From contig BRXU01000063.1 of NCBI GenBank assembly GCA_030267565.1, forward strand, positions 1-64,000: a DNA stretch of 64,000 nt, given 5' to 3'. Made by a program: the position numbers and the translations under genes. The DNA comes from Pleodorina starrii. Taxonomy: Eukaryota > Chlorophyta > Chlorophyceae > Chlamydomonadales > Volvocaceae. This document shows positions 1-7,984 of the stretch, one piece after another. The notes beneath the pieces were generated by a model that was not told where the DNA came from, did no database searches, and saw only the letters and a list, made by a program, of their open reading frames with translations. Every line of letters starts with the position of its first letter. Within the stretch, counting starts at the first letter, position 1.

Positions 1-400
1 GCGGCTCGAGGAGCTGCGCCGGCTGCAGGCCGAGTTCGTGAACTTCAAGCACCGCACGGCGCGCGAGAAGGAGCAGCTGCGGACCTTCGTGACGGGCGAC
101 CTCCTGCAGACGCTGCTGCCGGTGTTCGACGACATCGACGCGGCCCGGCAGGCGGGCGACCTCACCGACGGCCCGTTCGCGGCGATCGCGAACAAGCTCG
201 AGGAGACCCTCGTGCGGCACGGGCTGGTGCGCCTCGGGGAGGTCGGGGAGAAGTTCGACCCGAACGTCCACGAGGCGGTGCTGCAGCAGCCCACGAGCGA
301 GGTCGAGCCGGACCAGGTCTCGATGGTGCTGCGCTCCGGCTTCCGGATCGGCGAGCGCGTGGTGCGGCCGGCCCAGGTCGCCGTCGCGGTCGCCGAGTGA
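1..400 (+). CDS. grpE: GrpE nucleotide exchange factor (3' part)
   Basis: The reading frame is open from base 2 and ends with TGA at 398-400, so the true start lies upstream of the window. GrpE drives ADP release from DnaK in the DnaK-DnaJ-GrpE chaperone cycle. The visible part holds the end of the long alpha helix (LQAEFVNFKHR) and the C-terminal beta domain with the family signature around KFDPNVHEAVLQ and the closing RVVRPAQVAV. A GTG at 38 is internal (the V of AEFVNF), not the start. dnaJ follows 168 bp downstream. I infer a dnaK-grpE-dnaJ-hspR operon with dnaK just left of the window. Confidence 0.93.
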   Translation, partial: RLEELRRLQAEFVNFKHRTAREKEQLRTFVTGDLLQTLLPVFDDIDAARQAGDLTDGPFAAIANKLEETLVRHGLVRLGEVGEKFDPNVHEAVLQQPTSEVEPDQVSMVLRSGFRIGERVVRPAQVAVAVAE

Positions 401-475
401 GGCCGGACCCGGCCTGATCCCGGCGATGTCAGGGAGGGGCGGCCCGTCCCTCGGGCCTCCCCTGACCCGTCCACC

Positions 476-503
476 CGTCCCCGGCGCCGCGGCGCCGGGG
501 ACG
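476..503. terminator. Perfect 28-bp GC palindrome between grpE and dnaJ
   Basis: The 28 bases are self-complementary around a central GC pair. They lie in the 168-bp grpE-dnaJ gap with no T run after them. The hairpin may act as a partial terminator or processing site that lowers dnaJ-hspR relative to dnaK-grpE. It could equally be an mRNA stability element. Confidence 0.4.
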
Positions 504-568
504 ACCCCCGGACCACCACCGGGTCCTGCTCCGCAGGACCCCGACCGGCCCCACAGAAAGGAGGCGTC

Positions 569-1594
569 ATGGCCAGCCAGGACTGGATCGACAAGGACTT
601 CTACAGCATTCTCGGCGTCTCCAAGGACGCGTCCGCCGCCGACGTCAAGAAGGCCTACCGCAAGCTCGCCCGCCAGTACCACCCGGACCAGAACCCGGGG
701 GACGCGGAGGCCGAGCAGCGGTTCAAGGACATCACCGAGGCGAACTCCGTGCTCTCCGACCCCGAGGAGCGCAAGCAGTACGACGCGATCCGCGCGATGG
801 GCTCCGGGGCGCGCTTCACCGCCGGCGGCCCCGGCGGCGCCGGGGGCTCGGCCAACTTCGAGGACCTCTTCGGCGACATCTTCGGCGGAGGCGGCGGAGG
901 ACGCCGCCGCCGCACGACCTACTCCACCGGCGGCGCGGGCGGCCCCGGCGGCCCGGGCGGGTTCGAGGACCTGTTCGCCCAGTTCGGCGGTCAGACCGGG
1001 TACGGGGCGCCGGGCGGCTACGGCGGCTACCAGGCCCCGCCGGCGCGCGGGGAGGACATCCGGACGGAGACGACCATCCCGTTCCGCTCCTCGGTGCACG
1101 GCACCACGGTCAAGCTGCGCCGGGGCAACGGCCAGGAGACCACGGTGCGGATCCCGCGCGGCGTGCGCGACGGGCAGAAGCTCAAGCTCGCCGGCAAGGG
1201 CCACTCGGGTGCCGGCGGCGCCGGCGACCTCTACGTCACCGTCCACGTGACCCCGCACCCCTTCTTCCGGCGCGTCGAGGGCACGGACGACGTCGAGGTC
1301 ACCGTGCCGATCACGTTCCCCGAGGCGGCCCTGGGCGCCACCATCGAGGTGCCCGTGCTGGACGGCGGCACCGTGCGCGTGAAGGTCCCGGCGGGCACGT
1401 CCTCGGGCCGGCGCTTCCGCGTCAAGGGGCGCGGGTTCGGCACGGCCAAGGGCACCGGCAACCTGATCGTGACGGTCGAGGTGCACGTGCCGGCCGAGCT
1501 GGACGAGCAGGCGCAGGCCGCCGTCCGGGCGTTCGCCGAGGCGACCGCGGACGAGGACCCCCGGGCCCGCCTGGCCGAGAAGGCACGGGTGTGA
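569..1594 (+). CDS. dnaJ: DnaJ-type co-chaperone without zinc finger
   Basis: J-domain co-chaperone that delivers substrates to DnaK and stimulates its ATPase. The N-terminal J domain spans about residues 10-75 and carries the HPD motif in YHPDQNPGD. A Gly/Phe-rich segment follows (about 85-160, with FEDLFGDIFGG repeats), then the two C-terminal beta-barrel substrate domains. The 341-residue protein contains no cysteine, so the four CXXCXGXG zinc repeats of type I DnaJ are absent. It is a type II/CbpA-like DnaJ, as is usual for the copy next to grpE in many actinobacteria. AAAGGAGG at 557-564 sets the ATG at 569. The hspR start follows the stop by 1 bp. Confidence 0.93.
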   Translation: MASQDWIDKDFYSILGVSKDASAADVKKAYRKLARQYHPDQNPGDAEAEQRFKDITEANSVLSDPEERKQYDAIRAMGSGARFTAGGPGGAGGSANFEDLFGDIFGGGGGGRRRRTTYSTGGAGGPGGPGGFEDLFAQFGGQTGYGAPGGYGGYQAPPARGEDIRTETTIPFRSSVHGTTVKLRRGNGQETTVRIPRGVRDGQKLKLAGKGHSGAGGAGDLYVTVHVTPHPFFRRVEGTDDVEVTVPITFPEAALGATIEVPVLDGGTVRVKVPAGTSSGRRFRVKGRGFGTAKGTGNLIVTVEVHVPAELDEQAQAAVRAFAEATADEDPRARLAEKARV

Positions 1595-1595
1595 G

Positions 1596-2036
1596 ATGGC
1601 ACTGGACGCCGACCAGCCGCTGTTCGTGATCTCCGTGGCCGCGGAGATCGCGGAGATGCACCCGCAGACGCTGCGCCAGTACGACCGGCTCGGCCTCGTC
1701 AGGCCGTCCCGGGCCCCCGGCCGCGCCCGCCGCTACTCGCAACGCGACATCGAGAAGCTGCAGCAGATCCAGGTGCTGTCCCAGCAGGGCGTGTCCCTCG
1801 AGGGCATCCGGCGCATCCTCCAGCTGGAGAACCAGGTCGCGGCCCTGCGGTCGCGGGTGGCGGAGCTGTCCCGGGAACTCGAGGACGCCCGGGACCGGGC
1901 CGAGGAGTCCTCGCGGATCTTCGCCGCCGGCGTCGGCGGGGACGTGGTGCGCATGGCCCGCGGCGCCCGCCCCCGGGCCCGCAAGATCTCGCAGGCCGTG
2001 GTGCTGTACCGGCCCCCGCGCCAGCAGGAGCGCTGA
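1596..2036 (+). CDS. hspR: HspR, MerR-family heat-shock repressor
   Basis: Repressor of the dnaK operon and clpB in actinobacteria. It binds HAIR inverted repeats and uses DnaK as co-repressor. Residues about 10-75 form a MerR winged helix (HPQTLRQYDRLGLVRPSR). A coiled coil of about 80-110 (LENQVAALRSRVAELSRELE) follows, then a basic tail. No effector domain is present, which fits HspR rather than metal- or drug-sensing MerR proteins. It begins 1 bp after the dnaJ stop, so the two are probably translationally coupled. A matching operator lies upstream of clpB at 29607-29627; the dnaK promoter copy would be left of the window. Confidence 0.92.
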   Translation: MALDADQPLFVISVAAEIAEMHPQTLRQYDRLGLVRPSRAPGRARRYSQRDIEKLQQIQVLSQQGVSLEGIRRILQLENQVAALRSRVAELSRELEDARDRAEESSRIFAAGVGGDVVRMARGARPRARKISQAVVLYRPPRQQER

Positions 2037-2062
2037 GCCGCACCGGCGCCCGGGCCGGGCGG

Positions 2063-2590
2063 TCAGCGCAGGTGCTTCTCGAAGCCCACGTCGTACACGC
2101 CGCCCGGATAGACCCGGGCGGTCCCGGGCAGCAGGACGTACCCGCTGCTGCGGTACAGGGCGGACGCCTCGGGTTGGCGGCTGCCCGTGGTGAGGTGGAT
2201 GCGCCGGTAGCCCGCCGCGGCGGCGAGCCGCTCGAGCTCGGCCAGGACCCGCCGCGAGATCCCGCGCCGGCGGTGCGCCGGGGCGGTCCACACCCGTTTG
2301 AGCTCGGCCGTGGCGTCGTCGTGCCGACGGAACGCGCCACCCCCCACCGTCGTGCCGCCCTCGAGGAGGAGCAGGAGCGCTCCGGCGGGGGCGGTGAAGT
2401 CGTCGACGGGGTGCTCGGCCATCTCCTCCGCCCCGATCTCGGGACCGTAGCGCTCCACGTACTCGTGGTGCAGGCCCTCGAGCAGCGGCTGCGTGCGGGG
2501 ATCGCCCGGGGGCACGACGACGAAGCCGTCCCGCTCCGGGCCGGGCAGTGCGGGCACGCCGTTTCGCTCCGCGCCGGGGACGGCGCTCAC
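2063..2590 (-). CDS. GNAT-family N-acetyltransferase
   Basis: Predicted acetyl-CoA-dependent N-acetyltransferase of unknown substrate, 175 residues. The acetyl-CoA binding segment reads VWTAPAHRRRGISRRVLAELE, a match to the R/Q-x-x-G-x-G/A loop and following helix, and ALYRSSGYV is the usual C-terminal GNAT motif. I place the start at GTG 2590, whose GTGA overlaps the trmB stop by four bases, so translation is coupled to trmB. The frame remains open farther upstream inside trmB, but that part reads as antisense-like arginine/proline-rich sequence and is unlikely to be translated. Confidence 0.8.
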   Translation of the reverse strand: MSAVPGAERNGVPALPGPERDGFVVVPPGDPRTQPLLEGLHHEYVERYGPEIGAEEMAEHPVDDFTAPAGALLLLLEGGTTVGGGAFRRHDDATAELKRVWTAPAHRRRGISRRVLAELERLAAAAGYRRIHLTTGSRQPEASALYRSSGYVLLPGTARVYPGGVYDVGFEKHLR

Positions 2591-3378
2591 GCCGTCCGGC
2601 GGTAGACGAGGTCGCGGGGGACGCGGCCCGCCTCCTGCGCCTTGCGCTCGAAGCTCGTGAGGACCCGTCCCTCCCAGCGCGGGGCCCATCCGGTGTCCGG
2701 GTGCTCGTCGTCGGCGAGCGGGCCCGGGTGGACGTTCTCGAACTGCGGGGACGCGTCGAGGACCTCACGCATCACCAGGGCGTACTCCTGCCAGTCCGTG
2801 GCGAGCCGCCACAGCCCGCCCGGGACGAGCACCCGGGCGGCGAGCTCGGCGAACGCGGGGGAGACCAGGCGCCGCTTGTGGTGGCGGGTCTTGTGCCAGG
2901 GGTCCGGGAAGAACACCCACAGCTCGTCGACCGAGGCCGGGGCGAGCATGTGCTCGAGCACCTCGGGGGCGTTGGCCTGGACCACGCGGACGTTGTCGAC
3001 GCCGGCCTGGCCCGCCTTCAGCAGCAGGTCGGCGATGCCGGGCTTGTACACCTCGACCGCCAGGTAGTCCTGCTCCGGGTGCGCGGCGGCCGCCGCGACG
3101 ACGGCCTCCCCGAGCCCGGAGCCGATCTCCACGACCAGCGGGGCCTCGCGGCCGAAGGCGGCCACGGCGTCGAAGTCGTGGTCGGGGTGCACGGAGGTGT
3201 CGGCGTGGGTGCGCGGGACCTCGAGCACCCGGGTGGGCGCCCAGTCGTCCCAGGCCTTCTGGCGGCGGGCGGTGAGGCGGTCGCCGCGGCGCACGAAGGA
3301 GTACGGCCGGCGGTGGAACGCCTCGGGGACGGGGCCCTGTGCGGGGCCCTCGGCGGGGGAAGGGGTGTGCTCGCTCAT
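2587..3378 (-). CDS. trmB: tRNA (guanine-N7-)-methyltransferase
   Basis: Makes m7G46 in the variable loop of tRNA using S-adenosylmethionine. The class I methyltransferase fold is visible: the SAM loop VVEIGSGLGEAVV, then the family signature FPDPWHKTRHHKRRLVSPAF, which is diagnostic for TrmB. The N terminus carries the usual RRGDRLTARRQKAWDDW stretch. At 263 residues the length is normal. It starts 4 bp after the end of the LOG-family gene and overlaps the GNAT gene by four bases, so 3997 down to 2063 reads as one operon of three genes. Confidence 0.94.
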   Translation of the reverse strand: MSEHTPSPAEGPAQGPVPEAFHRRPYSFVRRGDRLTARRQKAWDDWAPTRVLEVPRTHADTSVHPDHDFDAVAAFGREAPLVVEIGSGLGEAVVAAAAAHPEQDYLAVEVYKPGIADLLLKAGQAGVDNVRVVQANAPEVLEHMLAPASVDELWVFFPDPWHKTRHHKRRLVSPAFAELAARVLVPGGLWRLATDWQEYALVMREVLDASPQFENVHPGPLADDEHPDTGWAPRWEGRVLTSFERKAQEAGRVPRDLVYRRTA

Positions 3379-3382
3379 CGCC

Positions 3383-3997
3383 CTACATCCTAGGGGCTGG
3401 GCGGACGGCGGGCGCGTCGGCGCCGGGAACGGGCGGCTCGGACCAGCGCCGGCGGGGCGCCTCCCACGCCGCGAACCGGGCGAGCAGCTCGTCGGCGTCC
3501 TGGGCGACCACGGCTGCGTCCCGGTACTCGGGGCGCACGAGACCGGCCGCGGACATCGAGGCCACCGCGTCCAGCAGGGGCCTCCAGTAGCCGGCCACGT
3601 CCAGGAAACCGACCGGCTTGGCGTGCACCCCCACCTGCAGCCAGGTCCACGCCTCGAAGATCTCCTCGAGGGTGCCCAGGCCGCCCGGCAGGGCCACGAA
3701 CCCGTCGGCGAGGGCGGCCATCTCCGCCTTGCGCTCGTGCATCGTCCGGACGATGCGCAGCTCGGTCAGCCCCGTGTGGGCCGTCTCGTCGTCGACGAGC
3801 GACTGCGGCATGACCCCGACCACCTCGCCCCCGGCGGCCAGGGCGGCGTCGGCGACGACGCCCATCAGCCCCACGTGGCCGCCGCCGTAGACGACGCCCA
3901 CGCCGCGGCGGGCGAGGGTGGTGGCGAAGGCCCGGGCGGCCTCGGGGAACAGGGGGTCGGAGCCGAGGGATGCCCCGGTGTACACGGCGAGTCTCAT
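3383..3997 (-). CDS. LOG-family (TIGR00730) Rossmann-fold protein
   Basis: Member of the family of cytokinin-activating LOG phosphoribohydrolases and 'lysine decarboxylase-like' proteins; the bacterial role is usually cleavage of nucleoside 5'-monophosphates. The signature LPGGLGTLEEIFE and the upstream GGGHVGLMG loop are intact. The ATG at 3997 gives the canonical N terminus MRLAVYTGASLG but has no obvious ribosome-binding site. An in-frame ATG at 4039, preceded by GAGGGGCGGGG, would add 14 residues encoded by a hexamer repeat (DCDCDSDSD). I prefer 3997 on family length. It heads the operon with trmB and the GNAT gene. Confidence 0.82.
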   Translation of the reverse strand: MRLAVYTGASLGSDPLFPEAARAFATTLARRGVGVVYGGGHVGLMGVVADAALAAGGEVVGVMPQSLVDDETAHTGLTELRIVRTMHERKAEMAALADGFVALPGGLGTLEEIFEAWTWLQVGVHAKPVGFLDVAGYWRPLLDAVASMSAAGLVRPEYRDAAVVAQDADELLARFAAWEAPRRRWSEPPVPGADAPAVRPAPRM

Positions 3998-4006
3998 GAG
4001 GACATT

Positions 4007-4033
4007 GTCGCTGTCGCTGTCGCAGTCGCAGTC
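4007..4033. repeat. Hexanucleotide tandem repeat in LOG-gene leader
   Basis: Four and a half copies of GTCGC(T/A) in tandem on the + strand, lying just upstream of the preferred LOG-family start (3997) and inside the longer reading frame from 4039. Such short repeats can change copy number by slippage; a six-base unit would keep the frame. Confidence 0.7.
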
Positions 4034-4155
4034 CCTCATCCCCGCCCCTCGTCCTCGTCCCGCATGTCTCTCCCTCGTCCTTCGCCACGTCGCGGCGTCG
4101 ATAGCATGAGGCGCGCCCCGCGCCCGCCCTGCCGACCCGTGCCGAAGGACCTCCC

Positions 4156-5421
4156 GTGAGCTCATCGCCGCCCGACGACCCCGTGCGCTCCCGCCTGCGC
4201 CTCTCCGGCGGCAAGGACCGGGTGGTGCTGGTGGCGGCGCTGGGGATCCTCAGCGCGGTGAGCCCGATGGCCACGGACATGTACCTGGCCTCGATGCCTG
4301 CCATGGCCGGGCACTTCGGGGCGTCGGCCTCCGCGGTGCAGCTGACGCTGACCACGTACATGGTCGGCATGGCCGTGGGGCAGTTCCTGCTCGGGCCCGT
4401 GTCCGACGTGCTGGGCCGGCACCGGCTCATGGTGGCCGGCAACGCGCTGTTCCTGCTCAGCTCCGTCGCCGTGGTCCTGGCCCCGACCATCGGGACGGTG
4501 CTGGTCCTGCGGGCGGTGCAGGGACTCGCCGGGGCGGCCGGCGTCGTGATCGCCCGCGCGGTGGTCTCGGACATCGCCTCCGGCCGCGGGGCCGCGAAGC
4601 TGTTCTCGGTCCTCGCGACCATCACCTCCCTCGCCCCGGTGGTGGCCCCGCTCCTGGGCGGGGTGATCGCCACGGTGGCCCCGTGGCAGACCGTGTTCTG
4701 GGTGCTCGCGGCGTTCGGGCTGCTGATGCTGGCGTGCTCCGTGCTCGTGGTCCCCGAGACCCTGCCCCCGCACCGGCGCCACCGCGTCGGGGTCGGCGCC
4801 GTCGTCACCGGGTCCTGGCGGGTGCTGCGCACCCCGTCCTTCATGGCCTACGCCCTCGCCTTCGGACTCGCGTTCGGCGCCCTGTTCTCCTACATCTCCG
4901 CCTCCTCCTTCGTGCTGCAGAACGTGCTCGGCTACTCGGCGCTCGGCTACTCCGTGGTGTTCGCCGTCAACGCGGGCGGCTCCATCCTGGGCGCGGTCGT
5001 CAACACCCGCCTCGTCGACCGGGTCGAGCCCGGCACGATCCTCCGCACCGCGATCGTGGTCATGGCCGCCGTCAACGTGGTGGGCCTGGGCCTGGTGCTG
5101 GCCGGGATCACCGGGTGGACCACCCTGGCGCACCTCTTCGTGAGCCAGACCTGCATCGGCTTCGTCATGGGCAACGCCGTGGCCCTCGCCCAGGGCCGGG
5201 TCCCGGGCCGGGCCGGGGCCGGGTCGGCGGTGCTCGGACTGGTCCAGTTCCTCCTGGGCGGGCTCGTGAGCCCGCTGACCGGCCTGGCCGGTCAGCACAC
5301 CGCCGTCCCGATGGCCGTGTCCATGGCGGTGTGCTCGCTGCTCGCCGCGGGAGCCGTGCTGCTCGCGCGCCGCCTCTCGCGGCGGGCGCCGGAGGGCCCC
5401 GCCGCCCCGTCCGGCCCGTAA
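4156..5421 (+). CDS. Bcr/CflA-type MFS multidrug efflux pump
   Basis: Proton-driven drug exporter of the DHA1 family with 12 predicted membrane helices in 421 residues. The first helix carries MATDMYLASMPAM, the D-x-Y-L-P-like signature of the Bcr/CflA branch. The loop after helix 2 has GPVSDVLGRHRLMVAG, the MFS motif A, and helix 4 carries the VLRAVQGLAGAAG segment. The GTG start at 4156 gives a short charged N terminus before helix 1. It is transcribed divergently from the LOG-trmB operon with 158 bp between the two starts. The substrate cannot be read from the sequence. Confidence 0.87.
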   Translation: MSSSPPDDPVRSRLRLSGGKDRVVLVAALGILSAVSPMATDMYLASMPAMAGHFGASASAVQLTLTTYMVGMAVGQFLLGPVSDVLGRHRLMVAGNALFLLSSVAVVLAPTIGTVLVLRAVQGLAGAAGVVIARAVVSDIASGRGAAKLFSVLATITSLAPVVAPLLGGVIATVAPWQTVFWVLAAFGLLMLACSVLVVPETLPPHRRHRVGVGAVVTGSWRVLRTPSFMAYALAFGLAFGALFSYISASSFVLQNVLGYSALGYSVVFAVNAGGSILGAVVNTRLVDRVEPGTILRTAIVVMAAVNVVGLGLVLAGITGWTTLAHLFVSQTCIGFVMGNAVALAQGRVPGRAGAGSAVLGLVQFLLGGLVSPLTGLAGQHTAVPMAVSMAVCSLLAAGAVLLARRLSRRAPEGPAAPSGP

Positions 5422-5576
5422 CCGGGCGGAAACGGGCAGGAGCCACACTGTGGCCGATCCATCGGTCCCTGACCGGGGGAGCAGCGGACCTGTGATTAGA
5501 TGCCTTCTGCCGAGACCGAGGTCACAGTCCCGTTCCGGCCCGATTCCTGATCCACCCGACACCCACGGGAGAACAC

Positions 5577-7022
5577 ATGCTCCAAACCATCGAGACTGCC
5601 CTCGGCGAGCTGGGCGGCATCATCTGGGGGCCCTACGTCCTCATCCCCCTGCTGCTGCTCACCGGTCTGTACCTGACCGTCCGGCTGGGCGGGCTGCAGT
5701 TCCACAAGCTGGGCTCCGCGCTGCGACTGGCCCTGTTCGACCGCAAGGACGCGGACGCCCGCGGCGGCGACGTCTCCCAGTTCCAGGCGCTGACCACGGC
5801 GCTCGCGGCCACCGTGGGCACCGGCAACATCGTGGGCGTGGCCACCGCGATCTCGATCGGCGGGCCCGGCGCCCTGTTCTGGATGTGGGTCACCGGCCTG
5901 CTCGGCATGGCCTCCAAGTACTCCGAGGCGTTCCTGGCCGTGCGGTTCCGCACCACGGACGCCAAGGGTGAGATCTCCGGCGGCCCGCAGTACTACCTGG
6001 AGCGCGGCATCCGCAACGGGTTCGGCAAGTTCCTGGCGATCTTCTTCGCCGTCGCCGCCGCGCTGGCCGCGTTCGGCATCGGCAACATGACCCAGGGCAA
6101 CTCCATCGCCTCCAACCTGGAGAGCTCGTTCAGCGTCCCCACCTGGATCACCGGTGTGGTGCTCGCCGTGCTGACGCTCGCCGTGCTCGTGGGCGGGATC
6201 AAGTCCATCGGGAAGGTCACGGCGGGCTTCGTCCCCGTCATGATCCTCTTCTACGTCCTGGGCGCCCTGTTCATCCTCGTCGTCAACGTCGCGGCCATCC
6301 CGCAGGCGGTCGTCCTGATCTTCACCGACGCCTTCTCCGGCACGGCGGCCGTCGGCGGGTTCGCCGGATCGGCGATCATGCTGGCCGTGCAGATGGGCGT
6401 GGCCCGCGGCATCTTCTCCAACGAGTCCGGCATGGGATCGGCCGCGATCGCAGCGGCCGCGGCCCAGACCACCCACCCGGTCCGCCAGGGGCTGGTCTCC
6501 ATGACCCAGACCTTCATCGACACCATCATCGTGGTGACCTGCACGGGACTCGTGCTCATCACCACCGGGGTCTGGGAGCAGGGGGCGGACTTCGCCGCGA
6601 CCATGACCGGCGACGCCTTCAGCCAGGGCCTGCCCGGGCAGTGGGGCCACTACGTGGTCACCATCGGGCTCGTGATGTTCGCCTACTCGACGATCCTCGG
6701 GTGGGCCTACTACGGCGAGCGGTGCATGGAGCGGCTCTTCGGCCGGCCGGCCGTGATGCCCTACCGGGTCGTGTTCTCCCTGGTCGTGTTCGTGGGCTGC
6801 ACCGTGCCGCTGGCGGTGGTGTGGAACTTCGCCGACGTGATGAACGGCCTCATGGCCCTGCCCAACCTCCTCGGGCTGCTGCTCCTCTCCGGGCTGGTCG
6901 TCCGCGAGACCAGGCACTACCTGGACCACGACCCCAAGCTGCGGGCGGACCGCCGCCAGGTCGACGCGTTCATGGAGGGCCATCCCGGAGCGATCGACTC
7001 GTACGAGCGCACCGGCGTCTGA
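5577..7022 (+). CDS. Alanine/glycine:cation symporter (AGCS family)
   Basis: Sodium- or proton-coupled importer of alanine and/or glycine in the inner membrane. The 481 residues hold about 11 helices and the AGCS signature in TVGTGNIVGVATAISIGGPGALFW. Other family blocks are GMASKYSEAFLAVRFR, FSNESGMGSAAIAAAAAQTTHPVRQG and GWAYYGERCMERLFG. The ATG at 5577 follows GGGAGAACAC. The gene stands alone between the MFS pump and the mutarotase, and a strong hairpin follows it at 7037-7072. I looked for a glycine riboswitch in the 155-bp leader and did not see one. Confidence 0.93.
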   Translation: MLQTIETALGELGGIIWGPYVLIPLLLLTGLYLTVRLGGLQFHKLGSALRLALFDRKDADARGGDVSQFQALTTALAATVGTGNIVGVATAISIGGPGALFWMWVTGLLGMASKYSEAFLAVRFRTTDAKGEISGGPQYYLERGIRNGFGKFLAIFFAVAAALAAFGIGNMTQGNSIASNLESSFSVPTWITGVVLAVLTLAVLVGGIKSIGKVTAGFVPVMILFYVLGALFILVVNVAAIPQAVVLIFTDAFSGTAAVGGFAGSAIMLAVQMGVARGIFSNESGMGSAAIAAAAAQTTHPVRQGLVSMTQTFIDTIIVVTCTGLVLITTGVWEQGADFAATMTGDAFSQGLPGQWGHYVVTIGLVMFAYSTILGWAYYGERCMERLFGRPAVMPYRVVFSLVVFVGCTVPLAVVWNFADVMNGLMALPNLLGLLLLSGLVVRETRHYLDHDPKLRADRRQVDAFMEGHPGAIDSYERTGV

Positions 7023-7036
7023 CGGCTGTCGGCGCA

Positions 7037-7072
7037 CGAGGGCCCGGCCTCCTGACGGGGACCGGGCCCTCG
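7037..7072 (+). terminator. Intrinsic terminator after the AGCS symporter
   Basis: Arms CGAGGGCCCGG (7037-7047) and CCGGGCCCTCG (7062-7072) form a perfect 11-bp stem around a 14-base loop, 15 bp after the symporter stop. Confidence 0.7.
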
Positions 7073-7088
7073 GTCTAGCCTGAGGGGC

Positions 7089-7964
7089 ATGAGCGAACTC
7101 CCCGAGCCCCGCCTGTTCTCCTGCGCGGACGCCACCGGCGCCGTCCACGACCAGGGCGCGCACGTGATCGACTGGATCCCCACGGGCCACGCCCCGGTGC
7201 TGTGGCTGTCCCCGAGCACCGCGCTCGAGACGGGCAAGCCCGTGCGCGGGGGTGTCCCGATCTGCTTCCCCTGGTTCGCGGACGGGGCGGAGGGCGGACG
7301 CGAGCCCAAGCACGGCTTCGCCCGCACGCTCCCGTGGCACGTCGAGTCGCGCGAGTCCTCGGACCACGAGGCGATGATCGTCTACCGGCTCTCGGACGCG
7401 GACGTCACCGAGCCCGCGCACCGGGAACAGTTCCCGTACCAGTTCGAGGCCTACTGCGTGGTGCGCTTCGGCACCGAGCTGTCCCTCGAGCTGAGCGTCA
7501 CCAACACCGGTGAGCGCCCGTTCGACTTCGAGGAGGCCCTGCACGCCTATCTGGTGGTGGGGGACGTGCGGAAGATCCGGGTCGAGGGGCTGGAGGGCGC
7601 GTCCTACCGCGACAAAGTCCTGGACCGGGAGGACTGCGTCCAGGAGGGGGACCTCCGGTTCGACGGCGAGACCGACCGGGTGTACCGCTCGACCGGCGAC
7701 GTCGCCGTGGTGGACCCCGTGCTGGGGCGGGTGCTGCGGATCCGGAAGAAGAACTCCGGCACCACCGTGGTGTGGAACCCCGGGGCGGAGACGGCGGCGG
7801 CGATGCCCGACGTGGGGCCGGACGGATGGACGGACTTCGTGTGCGTGGAGGGCGCCAACACCCACGCCGACGCCGTGCACCTCGAGCCCGAGGAGACCCA
7901 CAGCATGGGCTACCGCCTGTCGGTGGAGACCACGGCGGAGGACCCGGGCCGCCCACCCGCCTGA
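7089..7964 (+). CDS. D-hexose-6-phosphate mutarotase (YeaD-like)
   Basis: Aldose-1-epimerase fold enzyme that interconverts alpha and beta glucose-6-phosphate (glucose-6-phosphate 1-epimerase). The 291-residue chain has the family blocks GVPICFPWFAD, KHGFART (first catalytic His), the FEEALHAYLVVGDV segment (second catalytic His) and VCVEGANT at the C terminus. The substrate-binding Arg and Asp blocks are in normal order and no frame break is seen. The ATG at 7089 follows CTGAGGGGC. It could feed glycolysis or the pentose phosphate pathway with the right anomer after polyphosphate glucokinase (17992-18828), but the two genes are not linked. Confidence 0.88.
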   Translation: MSELPEPRLFSCADATGAVHDQGAHVIDWIPTGHAPVLWLSPSTALETGKPVRGGVPICFPWFADGAEGGREPKHGFARTLPWHVESRESSDHEAMIVYRLSDADVTEPAHREQFPYQFEAYCVVRFGTELSLELSVTNTGERPFDFEEALHAYLVVGDVRKIRVEGLEGASYRDKVLDREDCVQEGDLRFDGETDRVYRSTGDVAVVDPVLGRVLRIRKKNSGTTVVWNPGAETAAAMPDVGPDGWTDFVCVEGANTHADAVHLEPEETHSMGYRLSVETTAEDPGRPPA

Positions 7965-7984
7965 TCCTCGGCACCGTCCGGGGG

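Noticed and set aside
4004..4165. Upstream extension of the LOG-family gene to 4165
   Set aside because: It crosses the divergent MFS start and reads as basic low-complexity sequence absent from the family.
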